The position numbers were made by a program, and so were the translations under genes. From Paenibacillus marchantiae (GTDB taxonomy: Bacteria > Bacillota > Bacilli > Paenibacillales > Paenibacillaceae): 64,000 nucleotides of DNA. Numbering within the stretch: position 1 is the stretch's first letter; each line of letters begins with the position of its first letter. The DNA lies in contig NZ_CP118270.1 in the NCBI RefSeq assembly GCF_028771845.1, positions 6,262,001-6,326,000 of the forward strand. The letters are read 5' to 3'. Positions 41,560-51,025 of this stretch are shown in pieces. The notes under the pieces were generated by a model. The model was not told the DNA's origin. It searched no databases and worked only from the letters and a program-made list of their open reading frames with translations.

Positions 41560-41611
41560 TTTTGTGCTTTTGTGCTTTTGTGCTTTTAACATTTTGAGTT
41601 TTTGTGCTTTT
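41560..41611 (+). repeat. Tandem 8-base repeat (TTTTGTGC)
   Basis: Three perfect copies of TTTTGTGC run from 41560 to 41583, and a fourth copy follows at 41600 after a short break. No function is evident. Confidence 0.7.
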
Positions 41612-41654
41612 GGATATGTTTCATTACCCTATTGAACAGCTCATCATTGAAAAG

Positions 41655-44600
41655 TCACTTTGATGCTGTCATGCACTCCACCAGTGCCCGCAGGGAGTAA
41701 TCGGAGGTGGAACACAGCAGAATGTATGCGGCTGTCTGTGGCAGTGCGGTGTCATCATAGGGATTGCGCAGCACCAGATTTAGCAGTGGCTTAACCGCAG
41801 CCAAAGCCTCAGCCAGATCCAGCTGGCCTGTGAATAGATGGGCATTAAGGGTGCCCTGGATAACGACATCCACATCAGCAGCTTGTAGAACCAGGGACTT
41901 TATCTGCTCGGTATCCGGCTTCATTGCGCAGTAGCACGTTTGCACAGCCAAGCCTTCATCCCTCAATAGGGAGGCTAACCTGATCTCCGCAGAACCACTA
42001 TTATCGGCCTGGGTCAGCTGCTCCTGCAGCGGCAATATAAGCAAATATTTCAGCGAATCCTTGAGTGGCACCAGGCCCTGTGGGTCCCGGCTAACTTTCA
42101 CGGTCATACGAGCCAGCTTCAGTGCCGCCTCTTCCCACTGCTCTCTAGGAATCGGCTGTGCAGCCGCCTGGTACTGCCGGAATTGGTCATACAGCTGCCG
42201 AATACGAAGAACCGACTCGTCGATTTGCTCCTCATTGATTCTCCCATCCCGTACAGCTGACAGAATACCCGCGATGACCTGGCTCTGAAACTCCGGCGTA
42301 TGGCACATCAGAATCATATCGTTCCCCGCCTGAACGGCCAGAACCCCTACCTCTTCCGGGCTGAAATTTTTGCGAATTGCCACCATTTCGATATCATCCG
42401 TGCAGATCACCCCCTTAAAGCCCAACTGCTTCCGCAGCAGTTCCGTGGCAAAAAAAGGACTGAGTGAGGCCGGAAGTCCGCCCGATTCCGGAATGTTAGG
42501 AAACACCAGATGACCCATCATGATTGAATCCACACCGGCTTGAATTGCTTCAACAAAGGGAAGCAACGGACCCTCCATCAACTGTTCAATCGTCAGCTCA
42601 CACTCGGGCAGGACAATATGCGAGTCTCCGCTCACTTGCCCGTGGCCGGGAAAATGCTTTGCCGTCACGGCTACACCTGCTTCATGCATCCCCTGAATAT
42701 AGGCGCGGCCGAATTGGGCCACCAGCTGTGGGTCCTCTCCGAAGGAGCGAACACCCACAACCGGATTATCTATATTCGTGTTCACATCTAGCACTGGTGC
42801 CCAGTTCATGGGAATACCAAGGGAGTGCAGCTCACTGCCGATGATTTTACCGAGCAAACGGGCGGCTTCCGGATCTTCACTTAACCCCGCTGCCCTGTTG
42901 CCAGGGACGTAGGGAAAAAAGGACTTAAACTTGGATAGGGTTCCACCCTCTTCATCTACTGAAACGTAATAAGGCAGAGGACTACCACTCTCTCTAGCTA
43001 TGTTCTTTACTTCAGCAAGTAGCGCATGTGTCTGCTGCTCGCTCTCAATATTATGGGGGAAGATGCCGATACCCCCGAATCGGTGCTGTGCCATTCTGCC
43101 GCGAAACTCCGGCTCGGCCCCAGTCGATGGTGTGCCTACTACGCACATCAGGGCTATTTTGTCTTCCAGACTCAATGCCGTCAGATCAGTTTGTGTATGG
43201 ATTGCGTTCAGACCCAGTTCTTGATAGAGCGTGCGCTCCAGATAATCATGCAGATAGAACCTCGATTTCACAAAATGCTCCGCCATATCAGAGGGCTGGT
43301 AACGCTCCAGCGCAGCCTTCATCCGAGGCAGGACACCCTCACGTCCACGGCGGTTTCTCGTATAATTGTTATGGAGTGAGCGCCACTCCGCATCGTCTCC
43401 GGGATACAGCTCCCAGCGGTAGGCATACTTATGGATCGCCCGCGAACGATCTGTCGCCACCTCAAAATTATGCATGATCGCAATCAGTTCCGCTTCTTCC
43501 TTGTGCTCGCGCACTTCGTCCATCAGCTTCCAGATCACATCATAATAATCCTCCATCCTGTAATTGCCGAGAAGGTTATGTCCGGTAACAGGATCAATGC
43601 CATGAAACCGTTCCAGAAATCGGTCGATAAAGGTGGCGGTATCCGCATTGCGGTTCCAGGCCAAATCCGCATGCAGCAGCATGGGGTACCAAGTGGTTTC
43701 AAAAATACCATATGGAACACCGAGGCTGAAAGGCCCCGTCCAGTTGGTAGCAACCACGCAGCCAAGATCCAGCTTGTCGGCCGTCTCTGCCCACTGAAGC
43801 AAGTTGTCTGTCCGGTTCAGCAATACCGGGTAATTCTGGTGCTCAGCCCAATCAAAGCTGCGGACTGCTGGCGCTCCCATAACTTCAATGCCGAGCGCCC
43901 TGAATTTATTGGCATGCGAAGTAACCTCCGCTTCGATATTGCGCCCGTTGTAGATCCAGATCATGGAAACACTTCGCTGATCCAGCTTAGCCAGTTCCTC
44001 AGGCGGGCATTTATCCAGCATGTCATGCCAGAAAATCGGCTGTTTCCCCCGTTCTGCCGTAAATGCAATCAGACGGTTCACAAAGGCGATAAAAGCTCGT
44101 TCACGCACGCCTCCAAACTCAATTTTGCAGCGTTCGCATTCGCATAGGCTATAGACCTCGTCACACCCGAGGTGAATATAACGCGAATCCGGGTGGGCGT
44201 CGATCATCTCTTCGAGTAGAGCGGTTATCAACCCAAAGGTTTCCGGATGCGATGGGCAGATCTCCCCGGTGGACTGCTCTGTCTCGCGAAGATGCCGCCA
44301 ACCTTCGTGGCGTAATACATATTCCAGATGTCCAAAGCTCTGCTGGAGCGGAATAATCTCTATAAAGTGATCGTGGGCGCTCCGCTTCAATTCTTCCAGC
44401 TGTGAACGACTTAACGCATGTTTTGGATGTGCGAACTCGGGATGCGACTGAAATGGGAACTTATCCTCATATTCAATCAAAATCGCGTTCGTCTTATAAC
44501 GGGCGAATTCAGCCAAATACTTCGTCAACAGTTCCGGCTTGGAGAACGTCTGACGCAGGTCAAAGTTCATTGCCCGCATAGGTGTATCCGGCCAGTCGGT

Positions 44601-45089
44601 TATGGACACCGCCGGGATAACCCCATCGGGTCCATTCAGTTGTACCAATGTCTGCAATCCATAAAATAGACCCGCCGCATCCAGTGCGTAGACTTCAGCC
44701 CTTCCGGCCGACACCTCCAGCTTATACCCTTGTGGACGTCCGTCCAACCCAGTCAGATCCGTTCTGTCTTGTTGAGTAAACGAACTGAAACTAGGGATGG
44801 TCGGGCTCTTCTGTTGTGTTCCCAGGACTTCATGAATGGCAGGGGCTCCATGTTCCTCATCGACTACCTGCAGTGTCTCCTGCTCTGAGAGACGTCTGAT
44901 TATTAACAAATAACCCTTTTCTATTCTGGAGCAAGTATATTCCATCCCAGGAAATGCCCGGCGACAATGAATTTCCAATCTGGGATCATCCTGTTCCATG
45001 AAAAGACTCCATCTTTCCTCGCCATTCAGTCGCAAGGCTTCTCCTTCGCTCGCTGCAATCTGCTTCGGTTGTGGTATCAAGCTCTGCAT
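41655..45089 (-). CDS. Fused GH20 and GH3 beta-N-acetylhexosaminidase
   Basis: From ATG 45089, with AGGAGG six bases upstream, the protein has 1144 residues. Residues about 1-140 are a GH20-associated N-terminal domain. Residues 170-500 are a GH20 barrel with RAMNFDLRQTFSKPELL and the catalytic pair Asp310-Glu311 in YIHLGCDEVY. After a linker a GH3 NagZ-type domain runs from about 630 to 960 (SVDEEGGTLS, AKHFPGHGQVSGDSH at 810-824 with acid/base His, nucleophile Asp898 in CTDDIEM) with a C-terminal subdomain. Both active sites look complete. No signal peptide is present, so it should act in the cytosol on imported GlcNAc oligosaccharides. It is the last gene of the operon after nagA. Confidence 0.93.
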   Translation of the reverse strand: MQSLIPQPKQIAASEGEALRLNGEERWSLFMEQDDPRLEIHCRRAFPGMEYTCSRIEKGYLLIIRRLSEQETLQVVDEEHGAPAIHEVLGTQQKSPTIPSFSSFTQQDRTDLTGLDGRPQGYKLEVSAGRAEVYALDAAGLFYGLQTLVQLNGPDGVIPAVSITDWPDTPMRAMNFDLRQTFSKPELLTKYLAEFARYKTNAILIEYEDKFPFQSHPEFAHPKHALSRSQLEELKRSAHDHFIEIIPLQQSFGHLEYVLRHEGWRHLRETEQSTGEICPSHPETFGLITALLEEMIDAHPDSRYIHLGCDEVYSLCECERCKIEFGGVRERAFIAFVNRLIAFTAERGKQPIFWHDMLDKCPPEELAKLDQRSVSMIWIYNGRNIEAEVTSHANKFRALGIEVMGAPAVRSFDWAEHQNYPVLLNRTDNLLQWAETADKLDLGCVVATNWTGPFSLGVPYGIFETTWYPMLLHADLAWNRNADTATFIDRFLERFHGIDPVTGHNLLGNYRMEDYYDVIWKLMDEVREHKEEAELIAIMHNFEVATDRSRAIHKYAYRWELYPGDDAEWRSLHNNYTRNRRGREGVLPRMKAALERYQPSDMAEHFVKSRFYLHDYLERTLYQELGLNAIHTQTDLTALSLEDKIALMCVVGTPSTGAEPEFRGRMAQHRFGGIGIFPHNIESEQQTHALLAEVKNIARESGSPLPYYVSVDEEGGTLSKFKSFFPYVPGNRAAGLSEDPEAARLLGKIIGSELHSLGIPMNWAPVLDVNTNIDNPVVGVRSFGEDPQLVAQFGRAYIQGMHEAGVAVTAKHFPGHGQVSGDSHIVLPECELTIEQLMEGPLLPFVEAIQAGVDSIMMGHLVFPNIPESGGLPASLSPFFATELLRKQLGFKGVICTDDIEMVAIRKNFSPEEVGVLAVQAGNDMILMCHTPEFQSQVIAGILSAVRDGRINEEQIDESVLRIRQLYDQFRQYQAAAQPIPREQWEEAALKLARMTVKVSRDPQGLVPLKDSLKYLLILPLQEQLTQADNSGSAEIRLASLLRDEGLAVQTCYCAMKPDTEQIKSLVLQAADVDVVIQGTLNAHLFTGQLDLAEALAAVKPLLNLVLRNPYDDTALPQTAAYILLCSTSDYSLRALVECMTASK

Positions 45090-45105
45090 CGCTCTCCTCC
45101 TATTC

Positions 45106-46263
45106 TCAGCTCTGTGGACTGATCCGGCCATTCTTCCAGCACTGCAAGACACTTAACTTTCCACCATCCATGTTGAAGCTAACGATATCGGCGGGTGCTC
45201 CAACCTCAAGGCCAGCAGCCTGTTCAAGCCCAAGTAACCGGGCCGGATGCACCGATGCACAGTCCCAGGCATCGGGAAGCCCGCACAACCCCGCTTCCAC
45301 AAGATACCCCACCTGATCCGGAAGCATCATCGCCGAGCCAGCCAACAGCTCCGGCTGGCCGGCAAGGTGCAGCCGACCTTCCGCCGTCAATACCACATCT
45401 CCACCGATATGCAGGTGGTAGGAACCTGGTGGCATACCGCTCAACGAGACGGCATCGCTGACCAGAATGGCGCGATTTCGTTTCATCCGGAGAATTACGG
45501 CCAGCACGGACAGCGGAAGATGATGACCATCCGCTATCATGCACCCATACAGCTCATCGGCTGCCAGCTGTTCCCACAGGTAGTTCGGATGACGAGGAAG
45601 CGTCAGGTGTGCACCGTTGCCAAGATGTGTAGACATCACTGCTCCTGCAGAGACTGCTTCCCTGATCTGCTCTGACGTTGCTGCCGTATGTCCAATCGAG
45701 ACAAGAATGCCGGATTCGCAGCACCGGGCAATAAATGAAGCTGAACCAGGCCACTCCGGGGAAAGGGTAATGATGCGAATCAATCCTTCGGCGGCTTCCT
45801 GCCAACGGGTAACGGCCTCCCAGTCAGGCGGAACAATATGCTGCCTTGAGTGGGCGCCGCGTGGGCCTTCCTCCGGCGAGAGGAATGGGCCTTCCAGATG
45901 AATGCCCACAATCCCCTCGGCTGCATCCGGGTTCAGCCGAACGGCTTTTGCAATGACGGAAGCCGCCTCAGCCAGCCGTACGGAACTGTTCGTAATCAAC
46001 GTCGGGCAATAGCTTGTAACACCTTGGCTTTGCAGCTTCCGGGTCAGCTGCACTACCGTATCTGGACATAGCGGAGCTGTGTTCAGATCCAGCCCCCATC
46101 CGCCGTTCACCTGTAAATCCACCAGTCCGGGCGCAAGCCAGGGCAGGCAATCTACGGGAGGCGACACTTCAAGTTCAGTAATAGCAGTGATACGTCCATC
46201 TCTGGTCCCCACCTCAATGGGTAGCCCTGTTCTGTAGTGCTTCCCGATCATTGACACGCTCAC
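45106..46263 (-). CDS. nagA: N-acetylglucosamine-6-phosphate deacetylase
   Basis: The preferred start is GTG 46263, four bases overlapping the nagB stop (GTGA), giving 385 residues. An ATG at 46251 is another option. The amidohydrolase barrel shows APGLVDLQVNGGWG, HLEGPF with metal-binding Glu124, SIGHTAA with His192, THLGNG with His213 and the catalytic VSDAV Asp270. The usual NagA motif THLFNAM is replaced here by THLGNGAHLTLPRHPN. It makes GlcN-6-P and acetate from GlcNAc-6-P, the substrate for NagB encoded just upstream. It is cytosolic. Confidence 0.9.
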   Translation of the reverse strand: MSVSMIGKHYRTGLPIEVGTRDGRITAITELEVSPPVDCLPWLAPGLVDLQVNGGWGLDLNTAPLCPDTVVQLTRKLQSQGVTSYCPTLITNSSVRLAEAASVIAKAVRLNPDAAEGIVGIHLEGPFLSPEEGPRGAHSRQHIVPPDWEAVTRWQEAAEGLIRIITLSPEWPGSASFIARCCESGILVSIGHTAATSEQIREAVSAGAVMSTHLGNGAHLTLPRHPNYLWEQLAADELYGCMIADGHHLPLSVLAVILRMKRNRAILVSDAVSLSGMPPGSYHLHIGGDVVLTAEGRLHLAGQPELLAGSAMMLPDQVGYLVEAGLCGLPDAWDCASVHPARLLGLEQAAGLEVGAPADIVSFNMDGGKLSVLQCWKNGRISPQS

Positions 46264-47042
46264 AGGCCGGAGGCTTCCCGGTCTGTGAACATCGTGATTC
46301 CGGGATGTGTACGCAGGATAGTGGCAGGACATGCCGTGCTGATCGGATCATGTAAAGCTGCCGCAAGTGCACGCCGCTTGGATGCTCCCGGTACAATTAC
46401 GAACAGCTCCCTTCCAGCCATCAACGTTGGCACAGTCAGGGTCAACGCCTCCGCAGGCACATCATCCAGATGGGCAAAGCAGCCATCGTTCACCTGCTGA
46501 CGGCGACAAGCTTCGTCCAGTTTTACCGCTTTGACGATCCTCGAGTCTTTAAAATCGGCAACAGGCGGATCATTGAAGGCGATATGCCCATTTTCTCCGA
46601 TCCCGAGGCAGACGATTTCAATAGGAGCCGCACGCAACAGTTCCCCATATCTCTGACACTCCTGCTCCACATCGTGTAGCCCATCCAACAGCTCCACCCG
46701 CCCAGGCTGCACCCGATTGAACAGCCGATCCGTTAAATATCGTCCGAAGCGCTGGGGAGCTGTGTCCGCCAGCCCCATATATTCATCCATATGAAAGGCA
46801 CAGACCCTTGACCAATCGATACCTTGCTCCCGTACCAGACCTTCATACAATTCGTTTTGCGAAGGAGCAGCAGCGAACACCATGCGTACCTGACGCTCCG
46901 AATCCTGAAGCAGCTGTCTTAATCTGGCCCCAACCGCAGCTGCAGCCGCTGCCCCCATCTGATTCCGATCAGCATAAACCTGCACAGACATATGCTCAAC
47001 GATATGAGTCTTGAGCGGTTCCACCAAGTCATTCACATTCAT
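46260..47042 (-). CDS. nagB: Glucosamine-6-phosphate deaminase
   Basis: The 260-residue enzyme converts GlcN-6-P to fructose-6-P and ammonia. It shows MVFAAAPSQNELYEGLV (phosphate site), HMDEYMGL with Asp86 and Glu87, and GIGENGHIAFNDP at 147-159 with the catalytic His153. AGGAGGAGG precedes the ATG. The Cys and allosteric site of the hexameric E. coli enzyme are not obvious, as in the monomeric Bacillus NagB. It lies between the secreted glycosidase-like gene and nagA and overlaps the latter. Confidence 0.93.
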   Translation of the reverse strand: MNVNDLVEPLKTHIVEHMSVQVYADRNQMGAAAAAAVGARLRQLLQDSERQVRMVFAAAPSQNELYEGLVREQGIDWSRVCAFHMDEYMGLADTAPQRFGRYLTDRLFNRVQPGRVELLDGLHDVEQECQRYGELLRAAPIEIVCLGIGENGHIAFNDPPVADFKDSRIVKAVKLDEACRRQQVNDGCFAHLDDVPAEALTLTVPTLMAGRELFVIVPGASKRRALAAALHDPISTACPATILRTHPGITMFTDREASGL

Positions 47043-47081
47043 GTGCTTCCTCCTCCTTCAAGCCATTTCTCGTCTACTTGT

Positions 47082-49358
47082 TCAGTTGCTGACATTCAAC
47101 ATCAGCAGCGTTGTATGCGGCGAATCATGACCTACTGCGTAGTAATAGCCGTTATAACGGATTCTGCGAGGTTCAAAACCAACCTGTCTGCCCGGTCCCA
47201 CCGCTTCCGAGACAAGCGTCACGCTCCCATCCACTCCGGTTGTCCCGCTGGTGTAACGCCCCGCAGAATAAGTAAATCTCCCCTCGACTTTCGCCCCCGC
47301 AAGTACCGCGCCTGTATCATAATCTCTGACCTTCAGAGTGACAGATACCCCTGATCCCCCATAGACCAGATTCATGTCCGTTACAATCAGTGGCTTCAAT
47401 GGGGTGCTACCAGTGGTCGCCGACACTTCATCGGTGAGAGGCCCGATATTGCCACGTAGATCACGCGCCGCAATACGATAATAGTATGTCGTATCCGGTA
47501 GCAGTCCCTTGTCCTGGTAATTCAGGGCGCGGGCGAGTCCAACGATATCCGCAGCGACAGGCGTGAACCCCTGCACGGTACTTCGGTATATCACATAGCG
47601 TTCCACTTCCATGTTATCCGAAGCCATTCCATAATTCAGATGTACAGTCTGATAATCAGTCGCCTCAATGGAAGGAACCCCTGAAAGGGCGGAAGGAGCT
47701 TCCTGATCATCCGGCGCTGTCCAAACTACACCGCCCGGCCCCCAATAAGAAGGAAGTGCCCGGTAGGAATCATAGTGATGGACGGCAATACCGCCAAAGG
47801 CGCTGCTCTGCCCGTAAGCTGCATATACCTTATCCAGCTCGGCTTCCATGTGGATACGCCCCTCCTCCCAGAAGGTAATGGTCTCCGGGTCTCCGCTATT
47901 GGCGATATCCAGCGTTTCCACACCAATCACCACGGAATTCGGCTTGCCGATCTGATCCGCGTAAGCCAGCTCTCCAGCAGCCCCGGCAATAATGCCAGCG
48001 GAGCCATCCGCCGTATCCCGGTAATCCATAATGGAGATATAGTCTGATATATCCTGAACATGCTCAGAAAGCCATTTGCTGGAGCCATTCCATGAAATAT
48101 TCGCTGCTTGATCCGAAGTGTCATACCACTTGGGCACAGCAGGACCGAACGGAAGCCAAATACCTGCGGTATCCCGGCGATCAATCATCTTTTGCAGGCC
48201 ATCCAGGTATTCCTTCTGCAGGAAATGACTTGGGTCTTTAAAGTCGGGAGAGATATAAGGCTCAATATCCACATTGATGCCGTCAAACTTCTCCGTATCC
48301 CCCGCTGCAAGATTGTAATTGATCACCTGCTCCATTTCCTGCACAGCATGATGGTGATATTTCTCGTAAGCGCCCATATAGGCCGGTGTAGTGCCGCCTG
48401 CAATTAACGCATGCACCTGCAAATTTTTGCTGTGCGCCCAACTCACGAAAGAGCGCAACTCCACTTCCTGGGCTTCCAGTGCATCGTATCCGGCATAACC
48501 GCCTACTGCAAGATAAAGCGTCTGGACTGGTGTTTGGCCAAATGTCTGCGTATCGGTGATGAATGACTCCAGCACCTGGCGCGATCCAGGGTTCAGCAGC
48601 AGCTTATAACTCTCCGGTTCCCAGATCCACATGGCCCGCTCCTGTACAGGAAGAGGAACGGCAGACTCATGCGTCCCGGTTCCAACCTGAGCATACACCG
48701 TTGGGCTATAACCGTAACGCTCCGGTGCACTGGCCGCTCTGGCCTCCAGACTGACCGTGCGATCGCCAAGACCCGCCGTGTCCCAGGTGTATACATATGC
48801 AGGGCCTTGCTGAACAGCTTCCTCCCATGGCCCGCGGTTCACCCGAACCTCTACCAGCATGATCGGAAGTGGAGAGCTGGTCTCGACAGAGATCTCCACC
48901 TGGCCGCTAAGAGAAACGCCCTCAGATGGTCCCGTGATGGTTACTACAGGAACAGCACCTGCCGGGTTATTAACGGTAAGGATGGCAGGCGCTCCCCATA
49001 CCCCGTAACGGGTGGACGTATCCAGTCCACGAACCACCAGTTCCACAGTCCCGTTATAGGCTGAGGTATCCAGCATATAAGACCATGTGCCGCTGTCATC
49101 CCCATCTGGATCATTTAATACCACTTCGAATTGAGCCGTTCCGTCCACAAACAGTCGAATGTCATACAGGTCGGTATAACTGCCCCCAATTTCCACCAGC
49201 CCTCCATCCGACACATAACCACCCGCAGGCGCGTCCAGTGAAATTGAACCCGCCGCTTCTGCCTTGCCAGGGACAGCTATTCCAATCGTCACCATACAGA
49301 TCAACAGAAACAATCCCAGTTTGAATCCGGAGTACACACGCAGATGCTGCTTTTTCAT
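47082..49358 (-). CDS. Secreted GH18-like multidomain protein
   Basis: The 758-residue protein has AGGAGG before its ATG and a signal peptide (MKKQHLRVYSGFKLGLFLLI, cleavage near AEA-AG at 36). Two Ig-like beta domains (about 36-130 and 135-228) precede a TIM-barrel-type region (235-545) with RAMWIWEPESYKLLL, VQTLYLAVGG, and FDGINVDIEPYI at 358-369, which resembles the DGxDxDxE catalytic motif of GH18 chitinases. A fibronectin III domain (about 560-655) and a C-terminal Ig-like domain follow. Its place with nag genes supports action on GlcNAc polymers outside the cell. The enzyme family is not certain, as the second acidic position of the motif is Asn. Confidence 0.8.
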   Translation of the reverse strand: MKKQHLRVYSGFKLGLFLLICMVTIGIAVPGKAEAAGSISLDAPAGGYVSDGGLVEIGGSYTDLYDIRLFVDGTAQFEVVLNDPDGDDSGTWSYMLDTSAYNGTVELVVRGLDTSTRYGVWGAPAILTVNNPAGAVPVVTITGPSEGVSLSGQVEISVETSSPLPIMLVEVRVNRGPWEEAVQQGPAYVYTWDTAGLGDRTVSLEARAASAPERYGYSPTVYAQVGTGTHESAVPLPVQERAMWIWEPESYKLLLNPGSRQVLESFITDTQTFGQTPVQTLYLAVGGYAGYDALEAQEVELRSFVSWAHSKNLQVHALIAGGTTPAYMGAYEKYHHHAVQEMEQVINYNLAAGDTEKFDGINVDIEPYISPDFKDPSHFLQKEYLDGLQKMIDRRDTAGIWLPFGPAVPKWYDTSDQAANISWNGSSKWLSEHVQDISDYISIMDYRDTADGSAGIIAGAAGELAYADQIGKPNSVVIGVETLDIANSGDPETITFWEEGRIHMEAELDKVYAAYGQSSAFGGIAVHHYDSYRALPSYWGPGGVVWTAPDDQEAPSALSGVPSIEATDYQTVHLNYGMASDNMEVERYVIYRSTVQGFTPVAADIVGLARALNYQDKGLLPDTTYYYRIAARDLRGNIGPLTDEVSATTGSTPLKPLIVTDMNLVYGGSGVSVTLKVRDYDTGAVLAGAKVEGRFTYSAGRYTSGTTGVDGSVTLVSEAVGPGRQVGFEPRRIRYNGYYYAVGHDSPHTTLLMLNVSN

Positions 49359-49417
49359 AAGCGAAGCCTCCTTTTGCCATTCTGTAATGGTCTAGGATTC
49401 CTGTGCCGTACATTCGC

Positions 49418-50977
49418 TCATTTCGCGCTCAGCTGGACATTCTGAACACGGTCATACGCTTCTTTATAGGTGTTCAGCAGCTTATCTACCCCAAGATTGT
49501 TGATTTCCTCTACATACTTCTCCCAATCTGCCAGACTCCGTGAACCCGTAACAAATTTGGCAAAGCTCTCGTCACGGTGCTTCTTGATCGCCTGACCGGT
49601 AATGGATATGACCTCATTTTCCACTTCTGTAAAAGCAGGTCTTGGCTGCATTGCGGGAGGATCATATTTGACCGCTTCTTCATAGGCATGCTTCAGATCG
49701 TCCGAGAACAGCGACAAGTGCGCGTTGAAATCAATCCAGGTATAGGTCCCGCTGGTCTGAAGCCCTGTCTGCTTGCGCATTTCAATGACATCGTTATACT
49801 CCGGCTTGAACTTGATCGTATCGCCTTCCTTTATAAAGGTCTCTCCCTCTACACCCCAGCTGCTCAGCGTACGTCCTTCCTCAGAATAGAAAAAGTCCAT
49901 GTACTTCATCACATCATCAATGTTCTTGGAGGTCGAGGCCACCGTCAATCCGCCTTCCATATAATGAAAATACGGATTCAGCTGTTTGCCGCCTGAAATG
50001 CCTGCCGGAGGGGCCAGAAACTGTATGTTGAACTCCGGATTCTCCGGCTGCATGGCATTATTGAAAAAGTCAATCCGGCTGATATAATCAATGGTTACAA
50101 ATGATTTTCCAGTCGAGACCATATCCTGCCACTGTTTGGTTTGCAATGATAAGAAATCGGGCGGGACCAACCCTTCATCATAAAAACTTTTCCACATCCC
50201 TACCATGGCCTTGTAGTTGTCTTCAGTCGGTCCATAACGCCATTCCTTCTGGTCAAAATCATAGTAGGCACCCTCACCCGTTCCGTAGTTCACCGTCATA
50301 TTGGCATTCATCTCATCCGGGATCTGACCGTAGCGGATCGAGAGCGGATAACTGTCCGGGTATTTCTCCTTCAACGTCTTCAGCGCCGCATGCAACTCTT
50401 CATAAGTTGTTGGAACCTGAATGCCTTCCTTGTCAAAAACATCCTTGCGGTACATCCAGATCATACGATTCGTCTCGCCGAAACCCTGATTGGGGAACAT
50501 ATACATTTTACCGTCGGCGGACAGGGCAGCCTTCGCCTCCTCGGGATACTGCTTCATCCATGCCTTCAGATTCGGCATATTGTCCATATACTCCATCAGA
50601 TCCACCAGTGCGCCCTGCTGACCAAACTTGTTCGAATCCTTGCGATTGGGCATATACATCAGATCAGGCAGCGTTTTGGAGGCAATCGCCAGGTTCAGGC
50701 TCTCATCCAGCTTGCCGGAAGGGGTCTGCACTTCCAGCGTGACACCGGTCTTTTCCTTCAACCAGCTCCAAATGGGCCAGCTCTTGGAATAAGGAAAAGT
50801 GGCATTGTTGTCCAGCAGGGCCGTAAAGGTCTTTCCCGCCCCAGTGGAGTTACCGGTTATTCCGGTACTGTTCCCCTTGGTATCTGTTTGGGGGGCGGCA
50901 CCATTGCCGCCGCTGCACCCTGCCACCATCGTTACTGCAATCAGCAGGGGAAGTATTACCGATTTCCATTTGCCCAT
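49418..50977 (-). CDS. Extracellular sugar-binding lipoprotein (LplA type)
   Basis: The 519-residue protein has a lipoprotein signal ending in MVAGC (Cys21), a Gly/Asn/Thr linker and a large solute-binding fold: TFPYSKSWPIWSWLKEKTGV, LPDLMYMPNRKDSNKFG, GFGETNRMIWMYRKDVF, YAGE-like PTTYEELHAALKTLKEKYP and RPAFTEVENEVISITGQAIK near the C-terminus. Size and pattern match the LplA family that works with LplB/LplC-type permeases, encoded upstream here. The ligand is inferred to be GlcNAc oligosaccharides because of the nag genes downstream. Confidence 0.92.
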   Translation of the reverse strand: MGKWKSVILPLLIAVTMVAGCSGGNGAAPQTDTKGNSTGITGNSTGAGKTFTALLDNNATFPYSKSWPIWSWLKEKTGVTLEVQTPSGKLDESLNLAIASKTLPDLMYMPNRKDSNKFGQQGALVDLMEYMDNMPNLKAWMKQYPEEAKAALSADGKMYMFPNQGFGETNRMIWMYRKDVFDKEGIQVPTTYEELHAALKTLKEKYPDSYPLSIRYGQIPDEMNANMTVNYGTGEGAYYDFDQKEWRYGPTEDNYKAMVGMWKSFYDEGLVPPDFLSLQTKQWQDMVSTGKSFVTIDYISRIDFFNNAMQPENPEFNIQFLAPPAGISGGKQLNPYFHYMEGGLTVASTSKNIDDVMKYMDFFYSEEGRTLSSWGVEGETFIKEGDTIKFKPEYNDVIEMRKQTGLQTSGTYTWIDFNAHLSLFSDDLKHAYEEAVKYDPPAMQPRPAFTEVENEVISITGQAIKKHRDESFAKFVTGSRSLADWEKYVEEINNLGVDKLLNTYKEAYDRVQNVQLSAK

Positions 50978-51025
50978 AAGCTTCTCTCCCTTAATCTGAA
51001 TTCGCGGTACATTTCTTGCCTCACT

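Noticed and set aside
41414..41635. Open frame of 73 codons between the CPBP and GH20-GH3 genes
   Set aside because: It runs through the bidirectional terminator and the TTTTGTGC tandem repeat, and its translation is repeat-derived.
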